Translations under genes and position numbers: made by a program | Shown here: positions 13,586 to 28,100 of the stretch, piece after piece | Layout: every line of letters begins with the position of its first letter | Position numbering within the stretch: position 1 is the stretch's first letter | NCBI GenBank assembly: GCA_037954325.1 | Contig: JBBMNZ010000001.1 | Coordinates: forward strand, 9,109,258 to 9,173,257 | Source: Fistularia commersonii | Lineage: Eukaryota > Chordata > Actinopteri > Syngnathiformes > Fistulariidae | DNA length: 64,000 bases | Reading direction: 5' to 3' | The notes under the pieces: model-generated | Told to the model about the DNA's origin: nothing | Databases searched by the model: none | Seen by the model: only the letters and a program-made list of their open reading frames with translations

Positions 13586-15159
13586 AAACACATTTTGACC
13601 GTGTGGCTATATGTTTTCAAAATGTTGCAGGATCACAATGATTTTGAAATATATTGTGCAGAATCTGGTCCTTTTTAACATATTTCAACACGAGATAGCT
13701 ACGTCTAAGGAATCTTTAGTTATTTCCACTCTTTATCGAAAACGCTTCAACTCAGTGAGAAAAACACTTTTTGATCGTAGGGCTATATCTTTTCAAAATG
13801 TTGCAAGATCAAAATGATTTTGACATATATTGTGCAGAATCTGGTCCTTTTTAACATATTTAAGCACCAGAAAACTGCGTCTAAGGAATCTTTAGTTATT
13901 TTCACTCTATCGAAAACGCTTCAACTCAGTGAGAAAAAAACTTTTTGACCGTGTGGCTATATCTTTTCAAAATGTTGCAGGATAACAATGATTTTGACAT
14001 ATATTTTGCAGAATCTGGTCCTTTTTTACATATATCAGCACCAGAAAGCTGCGTCTAAGGAATCTTGAGTTATTTCCACTCTTTATCGAAAACGCTTCAA
14101 CTCAGTGAGAAAAACACTTTTTGACCATATGGCTATATCTTTTCAAAATGTTGCAGGATCACAATGATTTTGACATATATTTTGCAGAATCTGGTCCTTT
14201 TTTACATATATCAGCACCAGAAAGCTGCGTCTAAGGAATCTTGAGTTATTTCCACTCTTTATCGAAAACGCTTCAACTCAGTGAGAAAAACACTTTTTGA
14301 CCATATGGCTATATGTTTTCAAAATGTTGCAGGATCACAATGATTTTGACATATATTGTGCAGAATCTGGTCCTTTTTAACATATTTCAGCACCAGAAGG
14401 CTGCGTCTAAGGAATCTTGAGTTATTTCCACTCTTTATCGAAAACGCTTCAACTCAGTGAGAAAAACAATTTTTGACCCTATGGCTATATGTTTTCAAAA
14501 TGTTGCAGGATCACAATGATTTTGACATATATTGTGCAAAATCTGGTCCTTTTTAACATATTTCAGCACCAGATAGCTACGTCTAAGGAATCCTGAGTTA
14601 TTTCCACTCTTTATCGAAAACGCTTCAACTCAGTGAGAAAAACAGTTTTTTACCATATGGCTATATGTTTTCAAAATGTTGCAGGATCACAATGATTTTG
14701 ACATATATTGTGCAGAATCTGGTCCTTTTTAACATATTTCAGCACCCGAAAGCTGCATCCAAGGAATCTTGAGTTATTTCCACTCTTTATCGAAAACGCT
14801 TCAACTCAGTGAGATAAACACTTTTTGACCATATGGCTATATTTTTTCAAAATGTTGCAGGATCACAATGATTTTGACATATATTGTGCAGAATCTGGTC
14901 CTTTTTAACATATTTCAGCACCAGAAAGCTGCGTTTTAGGAATCTTTAGTTATTTCAACTCTTTATCGAAAACGCTTCAACTCAGTGAGAAAAACACTTT
15001 TTGACCGTGTGGCTATATCTTTTCAAAATGTTGCAGGATCACAATGATTTTGAAATATATTGTGCAGAATCTGGTCCTTTTTAACATATATCAGCACCAG
15101 AAAGCTGCGTCTAAGGAATCTTGAGTTATTTCCACTCTTTATCGAAAACGCTTCAACTC

Positions 15160-18100
15160 AGTGAGATAAACACTTTTTTACCATATGGCTATATGTTTTC
15201 AAAATGTTGCAGGATCACAATGATTTTGACATATATTGTGCAGAATCTGGTCCTTTTTAACATATTTCAGCACCAGAAGGCTGCGTCTAAGGAATCTTGA
15301 GTTATTTCCACTCTTTATCGAAAACGCTTCAACTCAGTGAGAAAAACACTTTTTGACGATATGGCTATATGTTTTCAAAATGTTGCAGGATCACAATGAT
15401 TTTGACATATATTGTGCAGAATCTGGTCCTTTTTAACATATTTTAGCGATAGGAGGCTGCGTCTAAGGAATCTTGAGTTATTTCCACTCTTTTTCGAAAA
15501 CGCTTCAACTCAGGGAGAAAAACACTTTTTGACCATTTTGCTATATGTTTTCAAAATGTTGCAGGATCATAATGATTTTGACATATATTGTGCAGAATCT
15601 GGTCCTTTTTAACATATTTCAGCACCAGAAAGCTGCGTCCAAGGAATCTTGAGTTATTTCCACTCTTTATCGAAAACGCTTCAACTCATTGAGAAAAACA
15701 CTTTTTGACCGTATGGCTATATCTTTTCAAAATGTTGCAGGATCACAATGATTTTGACATATATTGTGCAGAATCTGGTCCTTTTTAACATATTTCAGCA
15801 CCAGAAAGCTGCGTCTAAGGAATCTTGAGTTATTTCCACTCTTAATCGAAAACGCTTCAACTAAGTGAGAAAAACACTTTTTGACCATATGGCTATATCT
15901 TTTCAAAATGTTGCAAAATCACAATGATTTTGACATATATTGTGCAGAATGTGGTCCTTTTTAACATATTTCAGCACCAGAAAGCTGCGTCTATGGAATC
16001 TTTAGTTATTTCCACTCTTTATTGAAAACGCTTCAACTCAGTGAGAAAAACACTTTTTGACCGTATGGCTATATCTTTTCAAAATGTTTACAGGATCACA
16101 ATGATTTTGACATATATTGTGCAGAATCTGGTCATTTTTAACATATTTCAGCACCAGAAAGCAGCGTCTAAGGAATCTTGAGTTATTTCCACCCTTTATC
16201 GAAAACGCTTCAACTCAGTGAGAAAAACACTTTTTGACCCTATGGCTATATCTTTTCGAAATGTTGCAGGATCACAATGATTTTGACATATATTGTGCAG
16301 AATCTGGTCCTTTTTAACATATGTCACCACCAGAAAGCTGCGTCTAAGGAATCTTGAGTTGTTTCCACTCTTTATCTAAAACGCTTCAACTCAGTGAGAA
16401 AAACACTTTTTGACCGTATGGCTATATGTTTTCAAAATGTTGCATGATCACAATATTTTGACATGTATTATGCAGAATCTGGTCCTTTTTAACATATTCC
16501 AGCCCCAGAAAGCTGCGTCCAAGGAATCTTGAGTTATTTCCACTCTTTATCGAAAACGCTTCAACTCAGTGAGAAAAACACTTTTTGACCGTGTGGCTAT
16601 ATCTTTTCAAAATGTTGCAGGATCACAATTATTTTGAAATATATTGTGCAGAATCTGGTCCTTTATAACATATTTCAGCACCAGAAAGCTGCGTGTAAGG
16701 AATCTTGAGTTATTTCCACTCTTTATCGAAAACGCTTCAACTCAGTGAGAAAAACACTTTTTGACCCTATGGCTATATCTTTTCAAAATGTTTGCAGGAT
16801 CACAATGACTTTGACATATATTGTGCAGAATCTGGTCCTTTTTAACATATTTCAGCACCAGTAAGCTGCGTCTAATTAACCTTGAGTTATTTCCACTCTT
16901 TATCGAAAACGCTTCAACTCATTGAGAAAAACACTTTTTGACCCTATGGCTATATCTTTTCAAAATGATGCAGGATCACAATGATTTTGACATATATTGT
17001 GCAGAATCTGGTCCTTTTTAACATATTTCAGCACCAGAAAGCTGCGTCTAAGTAACCTTGAGTTATTTCCACTCTTTATCGAAAACGCTTCAACTCAGTG
17101 AGAAAAACACTTTTTGACCCTATGGCTATATCTTTTCAAAATGATGCAGGATCACAATGACTTTGAGATATATTGTGCAGAATCTGGTCCTTTTTAACAT
17201 ATTTCAGCACCAGATAGCTACGTCTAAGGAATCTTTAGTTATTTCCACTCTTTATTGAAAACGCTTCAACTCAGTGAGAAAAACACTTTTTGACCGTGTG
17301 GCTATATCTTTTCAAAATGTTGCAGGATCACAATGATTTTGACATATATTGTGCAGAATCTGGTCCTTTTTAACATATTTCAGCACCAGAAAGCTGCGTC
17401 TAAGGAATCTTGAGTTATTTCCACTCTTTATCGAAAACGCTTCAACTCAGTGAGAAAAACTCTTTTTGACCCTATGGCTATATGGTTTCAAAATGTTGCA
17501 GGATCACAATGATTTTGACATATATTTTGCAGAATCTGGTCCTTTTTAACATATTTATGCACCAGAAAGCTGCGTCTAAGGAATCTTGAGTTATTTCCAC
17601 TCTTTATCTAAAACGCTTCAACTCAGTGAGAAAAACACTTTTTGACCGTATAGCTATATGTTTTCAAAATGTTGCAGGATCACAATGATTTTGACATATA
17701 TTGTGCAGAATCTGGTCCTTTTTAACATATTTCAGCACCAGAAAGCTGCGTCTAATTAACCTTGAGTTATTTCCACGCTTTATCGAAAACGCTTCAACTC
17801 ATTGAGAAAAACACTTTTTGACCCTATGGCTTTATCTTTTCAAAATGATGCAGGATCACAATGATTTTGACATATATTGTGCAGAATCTGGTCCTTTTTA
17901 ACATATTTCAGCACCAGAAAGCTGCGTCTAATTAACCTTGAGTTATTTCCACTCTTTATCGAAAACGCTTCAACTCAGTGAGAAAAACACTTTTTGACCC
18001 TATGGCTATATCTTTTCAAAATGATGCAGGATCACAATGATTTTGAGATATATTGTGCAGAATCTGGTCCTTTTTAACATATTTCAGCACCAGAAAGCTA

Positions 18101-21100
18101 CGTCTAAGGAATCTTGAGTTATTTCCACCCTTTATCGAAAACGCTTCAACTCAGTGAGAAAAACACTTTTTGACCCTATGGCTATATCTTTTCGAAATGT
18201 TGCAGGATCACAATGATTTTGACATATATTGTGCAGAATCTGGTCCTTTATAACATATTTCAGCACCAGAAAGCTGCGTCTAAGGAATCTTGAGTTATTT
18301 CCACTCTTTATCGAAAACGCTTTAACTCAGTGAGAAAAACACTTTTTGACCGTATGGCAATAACTTTTCAAAATGTTGCATGATCACAATATTTTGACAT
18401 ATATTGTGCAGAATCTGGTCCTTTTTAACATATTCCAGCCCCAGAAAGCTGCGGCCAAGGAATCTTGAGTTATTTCCACTCTTTATCGAAAACGCTTCAA
18501 CTCAGTGAGAAAAACACTTTTTGACCGAATGGCTATATGTTTTCAAAATGTTGCAGGATCACAATGATTTTGACATATATTGTGCAGAATCTGGTCCTTT
18601 TTAACATATTTCAGCACCAGAAAGCTGCGTCTACGGAATCTTTAGTTATTTCCACTCTTTATTGAAAACGCTTCAACTCAGTGAGAAAAACACTTTTTGA
18701 CCGTATGGCTATATCTTTTCAAAATGTTGCAGGATCACAATTATTTTGACATATATTGTGCAGAATCTGGTCCTTTATAACATATTTCAGCACCAGAAAG
18801 CTGCGTGTAAGGAATCTTGAGTTATATCCACTCTTTATCGAAAACGCTTCAACTCAGTGAGAAAAACACTTTTTGACCCCATGGCTATATCTTTTCAAAA
18901 TGTTTGCAGGATCACAATGATTTTGACATATATTGTGCAGAATCTGGTCCTTTATAACATATTTCAGCACCAGAAAGCTGCGTCCAAGGAATCTTGAGTT
19001 ATTTCCACTCTTTATCGAAAACGCTTCAACTCAGTGAGAAAAACACTTTTTGACCATATGGCTATATCTTTTCAAAATGTTGCAGGATCACAATGATTTT
19101 GACATATATTGTGAAGAATCTGGTCCTTTTTAACATATTTCAGCACCAGAAAGCTGCGTCTAAGGAATCTTGAGTTATTTCCACTCTTTATCGAAAACGC
19201 TTCAACTCAGTGAGAAAAACACTTTTTGACCATATGGCTATATGTTTTAGAAATGTTGCAGGATCACAATGATTTTGACATATATTGTGCAGAATCTGGT
19301 CCTTTTTAACATATTTCAGCACCAGAAAGCTGCGTCTAAGGAATCTTGAGTTATTTCCACTCTTTATCGAAAACGCTTCAACTCAGTGAGATAAACACTT
19401 TTTGACCATATGGCTATATGTTTTCAAAATGTTGCAGGATCACAATGATTTTGACATATATTGTGCAGAATCTGGTCCTTTTTAACATATTTCAGCACCA
19501 GAAGGCTGCGTCTAAGGAATCTTGAGTTATTTCCACTCTTTATCGAAAACGCTTCAACTCAGTGAGAAAACCACTTTTTGACGATATGGCTATATGTTTT
19601 CAAAATGTTGCAGAATCACAATGATTTTGACATATATTGTGCAGAATCTGGTCCTTTTTAACATATTTCAGCGATAGGAGGCTGCGTCTAAGGAATCTTG
19701 AGTTATTTCCACTCTTTTTCGAAAACGCTTCAACTCAGGGAGAAAAACACTTTTTGACCATTTTGCTATATCTTTTCAAAATGTTGCAGGATCACAATGA
19801 TTTTGACATATATTGTGCAGAATCTGGTCCTTTTTAACATATTTCAGCACCAGAAAGCTGCGTCTAAGGAATCTTGAGTTATTTCCACTCTTAATCGAAA
19901 ACGCTTCAACTAAGTGAGAAAAACACTTTTTGACCATATGGCTATATCTTTTCAAAATGTTGCAAAATCACAATGATTTTGACATATATTGTGCAGAATC
20001 TGGTCCTTTTTAACATATTTCAGCACCAGAAAGCTGCGTCTATGGAATCTTTAGTTATTTCCACTCTTTATTGAAAACGCTTCAACTCAGTGAGAAAAAC
20101 ACTTTTTGACCGTATGGCTATATCTTTTCAAAATGTTTGCAGGATCACAATGATTTTGACATATATTGTGCAGAATCTGGTCCTTTTTAACATATTTCAG
20201 CACCAGAAAGCTGCGTCTAAGGAATCTTGAGTTATTTCCACCCTTTATCGAAAACGCTTCAACTCAGTGAGAAAAACACTTTTTGACCCTATGGCTATAT
20301 CTTTTCGAAATGTTGCAGGATCACAATGATTTTGACATATATTGTGCAGAATCTGGTCCTTTTTAACATATGTCACCACCAGAAAGCTGCGTCTAAGGAA
20401 TCTTGAGTTGTTTCCACTCTTTATCTAAAACGCTTCAACTCAGTGAGAAAAACACTTTTTGACCGTATGGCTATATCTTTTCAAAATGTTGCATGATCAC
20501 AATATTTTGACATGTATTGTGCAGAATCTGGTCCTTTTTAACATATTCCAGCCCCAGAAAGCTGCGTCCAAGGAATCTTGAGTTATTTCCACTCTTTATC
20601 GAAAACGCTTCAACTCAGTGAGAAAAACACTTTTTGACCGTGTGGCTATATCTTTTCAAAATGTTGCAGGATCACAATTATTTTGACATATATTGTGCAG
20701 AATCTGGAACTTTATAACATATTTCAGCACCAGAAAGCTGCGTGTAAGGAATCTTGAGTTATTTCCACTCTTTATCGAAAACGCTTCAACTCAGTGAGAA
20801 AAACACTTTTTGACCCTATGGCTATATCTTTTCAAAATGTTTGCAGGATCACAATGATTTTGACATATATTGTGCAGAATCTGGTCCTTTTTAACATATT
20901 TCAGCACCAGAAAGCTGCGTCTAATTAACCTTGAGTTATTTCCACTCTTTATCGAAAACGCTTCAACTCATTGAGAAAAACACTTTTTGACCCTATGGCT
21001 ATATCTTTTCAAAATGATGCAGGATCACAATGATTTTGACATATATTGTGCAGAATTTGGTCCTTTTTAACATATTTCAGCACCAGAAAGCTGCGTCTAA

Positions 21101-22335
21101 GTAACCTTGAGTTATTTCCACTCTTTATCGAAAACGCTTCAACTCAGTGAGAAAAACACTTTTTGACCCTATGGCTATATCTTTTCAAAATGATGCAGGA
21201 TCACAATGATTTTGAGATATATTGTGCAGAATCTGGTCCTTTTTAACATATTTCAGCACCAGAAAGCTGCGTCTAAGTAACCTTGAGTTATTTCCACTCT
21301 TTATCGAAAACGCTTCAACTCAGTGAGAAAAACACTTTTTGACCCTATGGCTATATCTTTTCAAAATGATGCAGGATCACAATGATTTTGAGATATATTG
21401 TGCAGAATCTGGTCCTTTTTAACATATTTCAGCACCAGATAGCTACGTCTAAGGAATCTTTAGTTATTTCCACTCTTTATTGAAAACGCTTCAACTCAGT
21501 GAGAAAAAACACTTTTTGACCGTGTGGCTATATCTTTTCAAAATGTTGCAGGATCACAATGATTTTGACATATATTGTGCAGAATCTGGTCCTTTTTAAC
21601 ATATTTCAGCACCAGAAAGCTGCGTCTAAGGAATCTTGAGTTATTTCCACTCTTTATCGAAAACGCTTCAACTCAGTGAGAAAAACTCTTTTTGACCCTA
21701 TGGCTATATGGTTTCAAAATGTTGCAGGATCACAATGATTTTGACATATATTTTGCAGAATCTGGTCCTTTTTAACATATTTATGCACCAGAAAGCTGCG
21801 TCTCAGGAATCTTGAGTTATTTCCACTCTTTATCTAAAACGCTTCAACTCAGTGAGAAAAACACTTTTTGACCGTATAGCTATATGTTTTCAAAATGTTG
21901 CAGGATCACAATGATTTTGACATATATTGTGCAAAATCTGGTCCTTTTTAACATATTTCAGCACCAGAAAGCTGCGTCTAATTAACCTTGAGTTATTTCC
22001 ACGCTTTATCGAAAACGCTTCAACTCATTGAGAAAAACACTTTTTGACCCTATGGCTTTATCTTTTCAAAATGATGCAGGATCACAATGATTTTGAGATA
22101 TATTGTGCAGAATCTGGTCCTTTTTAACATATTTCAGCACCAGAAAGCTGCGTCTAATTAACCTTGAGTTATTTCCACTCTTTATCGAAAACGCTTCAAC
22201 TCAGTGAGAAAAAACACTTTTTGACCCTATGGCTATATCTTTTCAAAATGATGCAGGATCACAATGATTTTGAGATATATTGTGCAGAATCTGGTCCTTT
22301 TTAACATATTTCAGCACCAGATAGCTACGTCTAAG
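15160..22335 (+). repeat. 24-monomer-offset duplication (4,225 bp)
   Basis: About 15,160-18,110 recurs at about 19,385-22,335. Shared markers include GAGATAAACACTTTTT, the GCGATAGGAGGCTGCG monomer, CACTCTTTTTCGAAAACGC, CATATGTCACCACCAG, the CTAATTAACCTTGAG monomers, ATATGGTTTCAAAATG and TTTATGCACCAG. Matching bases are 4,225-4,226 bp apart at both ends. The middle differs by loss of one monomer (15,640-15,815 region) and gain of one (about 21,241-21,416), which is the pattern expected of unequal exchange. The stretch 18,318-19,385 lies between the two copies and derives from a different block. Confidence 0.8.
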
Positions 22336-23570
22336 GAATCTTGAGTTATTTCCACTCTTTATCGAAAACGCTTCAACTAAGTGAGAAAAACACTTTTTGA
22401 CCATATGGCTATATCTTTTTAAAAATGTTGCAGGATCACAATGATTTTGACATATATTGTGCAGAATCTGGTCCTTTTTAACATATTTCAGCACCAGAAA
22501 GCTGCGTCTAATTAACCTTGAGTTATTTCCACTCTTTATCGAAAACGCTTCAACTCATTGAGAAAAACACTTTTTGACCCTATGGCTATATCTTTTCAAA
22601 ATGATGCAGGATCACAATGATTTTGAGATATATTGTGCAGAATCTGGTCCTTTTTAACATATTTCAGCACCAGATAGCTACGTCTAAGGAATCTTTAGTT
22701 ATTTCCACTCTTTATTGAAAACGCTTCAACTCAGTGAGAAAAACACTTTTTGACCGTGTGGCTATATCTTTTCAAAATGTTGCAGGATCACAATGATTTT
22801 GACATATATTGTGCAGAATCTGGTCCTTTTTAACATATTTCAGCACCAGAAAGCTGCGTCTAAGGAATCTTGAGTTATTTCCACTCTTTATCGAAAACGC
22901 TTCAACTCAGTGAGAAAAACTCTTTTTGACCCTATGGCTATATGTTTTCAAAATGTTGCAGGATCACAATGATTTTGACATATATTTTGCAGAATCTGGT
23001 CCTTTTTAACATATTTCAGCACCAGAAAGCTGCGTCTCAGGAATCTTGAGTTATTTCCACTCTTTATCTAAAACGCTTCAACTCAGTGAGAAAAACACTT
23101 TTTGACCGTATAGCTATATGTTTTCAAAATGTTGCAGGATCACAATGATTTTGACATATATTGTGCAGAATCTGGTCCTTTTTAACATATTTCAGCACCA
23201 GAAAGCTGCGTCTAATTAACCTTGAGTTATTTCCACGCTTTATCGAAAACGCTTCAACTCATTGAGAAAAAACACTTTTTGACCCTATGGCTATATCTTT
23301 TCAAAATGATGCAGGATCACAATGATTTTGAGATATATTGTGCAGAATCTGGTCCTTTTTAACATATTTCAGCACCAGAAAGCTGCGTCTAATTAACCTT
23401 GAGTTATTTCCACTCTTTATCGAAAACGCTTCAACTAAGTGAGAAAAACACTTTTTGACCATATGGCTATATCTTTTTAAAAATGTTGCAGGATCACAAT
23501 GATTTTGACATATATTGTGCAGAATCTGGTCCTTTTTAACATATTTCAGCACCAGAAAGCTGCGTCTATG
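21240..23570 (+). repeat. Short-period higher-order block (6-7 monomers)
   Basis: Monomers carrying GTCTAATTAACCTTGAG, CAAAATGATGCAGG, TTTTGAGATATATTG and CTTTTTAAAAATGTTGC recur with an offset of 1,058 bp (22,411 and 23,469), and a partly overlapping set recurs at about 1,240 bp. The AAAAAACAC one-base insertion after GTGAG also recurs here. These variants are rare elsewhere in the array, so this is a locally amplified subfamily. Confidence 0.7.
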
Positions 23571-25199
23571 GAATCTTTAGTTATTTCCACTCTTTATTGA
23601 AAACGCTTCAACTCAGTGAGAAAAACACTTTTTGACCGTATGGCTATATCTTTTCAAAATGTTGCAGGATCACAATTATTTTGACATATATTGTGCAGAA
23701 TCTGGTCCTTTATAACATATTTCAGCACCAGAAAGCTGCGTGTAAGGAATCTTGAGTTATTTCCACTCTTTATCGAAAACGCTTCAACTCAGTGAGAAAA
23801 ACACTTTTTGACCCCATGGCTATATCTTTTCAAAATGTTTGCAGGATCACAATGATTTTGACATATATTGTGCAGAATCTGGTCCTTTATAACATATTTC
23901 AGCACCAGAAAGCTGCGTCCAAGGAATCTTGAGTTATTTCCACTCTTTATCGAAAACGCTTGAACTCAGTGAGAAAAACACTTTTTGACCATATGGCAAT
24001 ATCTTTTCAAAATGTTGCAGGATCACAATGATTTTGACATATATTGTGCAGAATCTGGTCCTTTTTAACATATTTCAGCACCAGACAGCTGCGTCTAAGG
24101 AATCTTGAGTTATTTCCACTCTTTATCGAAAACGCTTCAACTCAGTGAGAAAAACACTTTTTGACCATATGGCTATATGTTTTCAAAATGTTGCAGGATC
24201 ACAATGATTTTGACATATATTGTGCAGAATCTGGTCCTTTTTAACATATTTCAGCACCAGAAAGCTGCGTCTAATTAACCTTGAGTTATTTCCACTCTTT
24301 ATCGAAAACGCTTCAACTCAGTGAGAAAAACACTTTTTGACCCTATGGCTATATCTTTTCAAAATGATGCAGGATCACAATGATTTTGAGATATATTGTG
24401 CAGAATCTGGTCCTTTTTAACATATTTCAGCACCAGATAGCTACGTCTAAGGAATCTTTAGTTATTTCCACTCTTTATCGAAAACGCTTCAACTAAGTGA
24501 GAAAAACACTTTTTGACCATATGGCTATATCTTTTTAAAAATGTTGCAGGATCACAATGATTTTGACATATATTGTGCAGAATCTGGTCCTTTTTTAACA
24601 TATTTCAGCACCAGAAAGCTGCGTCTACGGAATCTTTAGTTATTTCCACTCTTTATTGAAAACGCTTCAACTCAGTGAGAAAAACACTTTTTGACCATAT
24701 GGCTATATCTTTTCAAAATGTTGCAGGATCACAATTATTTTGACATATATTGTGCAGAATCTGGTCCTTTATAACATATTTCAGCACCAGAAAGCTGCGT
24801 GTAAGGAATCTTGAGTTATATCCACTCTTTATCGAAAACGCTTCAACTCAGTGAGAAAAACACTTTTTGACCCCCATGGCTATATCTTTTCAAAATGTTT
24901 GCAGGATCACAATGATTTTGACATATATTGTGCAGAATCTGGTCCTTTATAACATATTTCAGCACCAGAAAGCTGCGTCCAAGGAATCTTGAGTTATTTC
25001 CACTCTTTATCGAAAACGCTTCAACTCAGTGAGAAAAACACTTTTTGACCCTATGGGCTATATGTTTTAAAAATGTTGCAGGATCACAATGATTTTGATA
25101 TATATTGTGCAGAATCTGGTCCTTTTTAACATATTTCAGCACCAGATAGCTACGTCTAAGGAATCTTGAGTTATTTTCCACTGTTTATCGAAAACGCTT

Positions 25200-28100
25200 C
25201 AACTCAGTGAGATAAACACTTTTTTACCATATGGCTATATCTTTTCAAAATGTTGCAGGATCACAATGATTTTGATATATATTGTGCAGAATATGGTCCT
25301 TTTTAACATATTTCAGCACCAGAAAACTGTGTCTAAGGAATCTTGAGTTATTTCCACTCTTTATCGAAAACGCTTCAACTCAGTGAGAAAAACACTTTTT
25401 GACGGTATGGCTATATTTTTTCAAAATGTTACAAGATCACAAATGATTTTGACATATATTTGTGCAGAATCTGGTCCTTTTTAACATATTTCAGCACCAG
25501 AAAGCTGCATCTAATTAACCTTGAGTTATTTCCACTCTTTATCGAAAACGCTTCAACTCAGTGAGAAAAACACTTTTTGACCCTTACGGCTATATCTTTT
25601 CATAATGTTGCAGGATCACAATGATTTTGAGATATATTTTCCAGAATCTGGTCCTTTTTAACATATTTCAGGACCACAAATCTGCGTCTAAGGAATCTTG
25701 AGTTATTTCCACTGTTTTATCGAAAACGCTTCAACTCAGTGAGAAAAACACTTTTTGACCGTATGGCTATATCTTTTCAAAATGTTGCAGGATCAAAATG
25801 ATTTTGACATATATTGTGCAGAATCTGGTCCTTTTTAACATATTTCAGCACCAGAAAGCTGCGTCTAAGGAATCTTGAGTTATTTCCACTCTTTATCGAA
25901 AACGCTTCAACTCAGTGAGAAAAACACTTTTTGACCGTATGGCTATATCTTTTCAAATGTTGCAGGATCACAATGATTTTGACATATATTGTGCAGAATC
26001 TCTTCCTTTTTAACATATTTCAGCACCAGATAGCTACGTCTAAGGAATCTTTAGTTATTTCCACTCTTTATCGAAAACGCTTCAACTCAGTGAGAAAAAC
26101 ACTTTTTGACCATATGGCTATATGTTTTCAAAATGTTGCAGGATCACAATGATTTTGACATATATTGTGCAGAATCTGGTCCTTTTTAACATATTTCAGC
26201 ACCAGAAAGCTGCGTCCAAGGAATCTTGAGTTATTTCCACTCTTTATCGAAAACGCTTCAACTCAGTGAGATAAACACTTTTTGACCATATGGCTATATT
26301 TTTTCAAAATGTTGCAGGATCACAATGATTTTGACATATATTGTGCAGAATCTGGTCCTTTTTAACATATTTCAGCACCAGAAAGCTGCGTTTTAGGAAT
26401 CTTTAGTTATTTCAACTCTTTATCGAAAACGCTTCAACTCAGTGAGAAAAACACTTTTTGACCGTGTGGCTATATCTTTTCAAAATGTTGCAGGATCACA
26501 ATGATTTTGACATATATTGTGCAGAATCTGGTCCTTTTTAACATATATCAGCACCAGAAAGCTGCGTCTAAGGAATCTTGAGTTATTTCCACTCTTTATC
26601 GAAAACGCTTCAACTCAGTGAGATAAACACTTTTTGACCATATGGCTATATCTTTTCAAAATGTTGCAAGATCAAAATGATTTTGACATATATTGTGCAG
26701 AATCTGGTCCTTTTTAACATATTTCAGCACCAGAAAGCTGCGTCTAAGGAATCTTGAGTTATTTCCACTCTTTATCGAAAAAGCTTCAACTCAGTGAGAA
26801 AAACACTTTTTGACCGTATGGCTATATCTTTTCAAAATGTTGCAGGATCACAATGATTTTGACATATATTGTGCAGAATCTGGTCCTTTTTAACATATTT
26901 CAGCACCAGATAGCTACGTCTAAGGAATCTTGAGTTATTTCCACTCTTTATCGAAAACGCTTCAACTCAGTGAGAAAAACACTTTTTGACCGTATGGCTA
27001 TATGTTTTCAAAATGTTGCAGGATCACAATGATTTTGACATATATTGTGCAGAATCTGGTCCTTTTTAACATATTTCAGCGATAGGAGGCTGCGTCTAAG
27101 GAATCTTGAGTTATTTCCACTCTTTATCGAAAACGCTTCAACTCAGTGAGAAAAACACTTTTTGACCGTATGGCTATATGTTTTCAAAATGTTGCAGGAT
27201 CACAATGATTTTGACATATATTGTGCAGAATCTGGTCCTTTTTAACATATTTCAGCGATAGGAGGCTGCGTCTAAGGAATCTTGAGTTATTTCCACTCTT
27301 TATCGAAAACGCTTCAACTCAGTGAGAAAAACACTTTTTGACCCTATGGCTATATGTTTGCAAAATGTTGCAGGATCACAATGATTTTGACATATATTGT
27401 GAAGAATCTGGTCCTTTTTAACATATTTCAGCACCAGAAAGCTGCGTCTAAGGAATCTTTAGTTATTTTCACTATTTATCGAAAACGCTTCAACTCAGTG
27501 AGAAAAACACTTTTTGACCATATGGCTATATGTTTTCAAAATGTTGCAGGATCACAATGATTTTGACATATATAGTGCAGAATCTGGTCCTTTTTAACAT
27601 ATTTCAGCACCAGATAGCTATGTCTAAGGAATCTTAAGTTATTTTCAATCTTTATCGAAAACGCTTCAACTCAGTGAGAAAAACACTTTTTGACCATATG
27701 GCTATATGTTTTCAAAATGTTGCAGGATCACAATGATTTTGACATATATTGTGCAGAATCTGGTCCTTTTTAACATATTTCAGCACCAGATAGCTACGTC
27801 TAAAGAATCTTTAGTTATTTCCACTCTTTATCGAAAACGCTTCAACTCAGTGAGATAAACACTTTTTGACCATATGGCTATATTTTTTCAAAATGATGCA
27901 GGATCACAATGATTTTGACATATATTGTGCAGAATCTGGTCCTTTTTAACATATTTCAGCACCAGAAAGCTGCGTCTAAGGAATCTTGAGTTATTTCCAC
28001 TCTTTATCGAAAACGCTTCAACTCAGTGAGAAAAACACTTTTTGACCCTATGGCTATATGTTTTCAAAATGTTGCAGGATCACAATGATTTTGATATATA

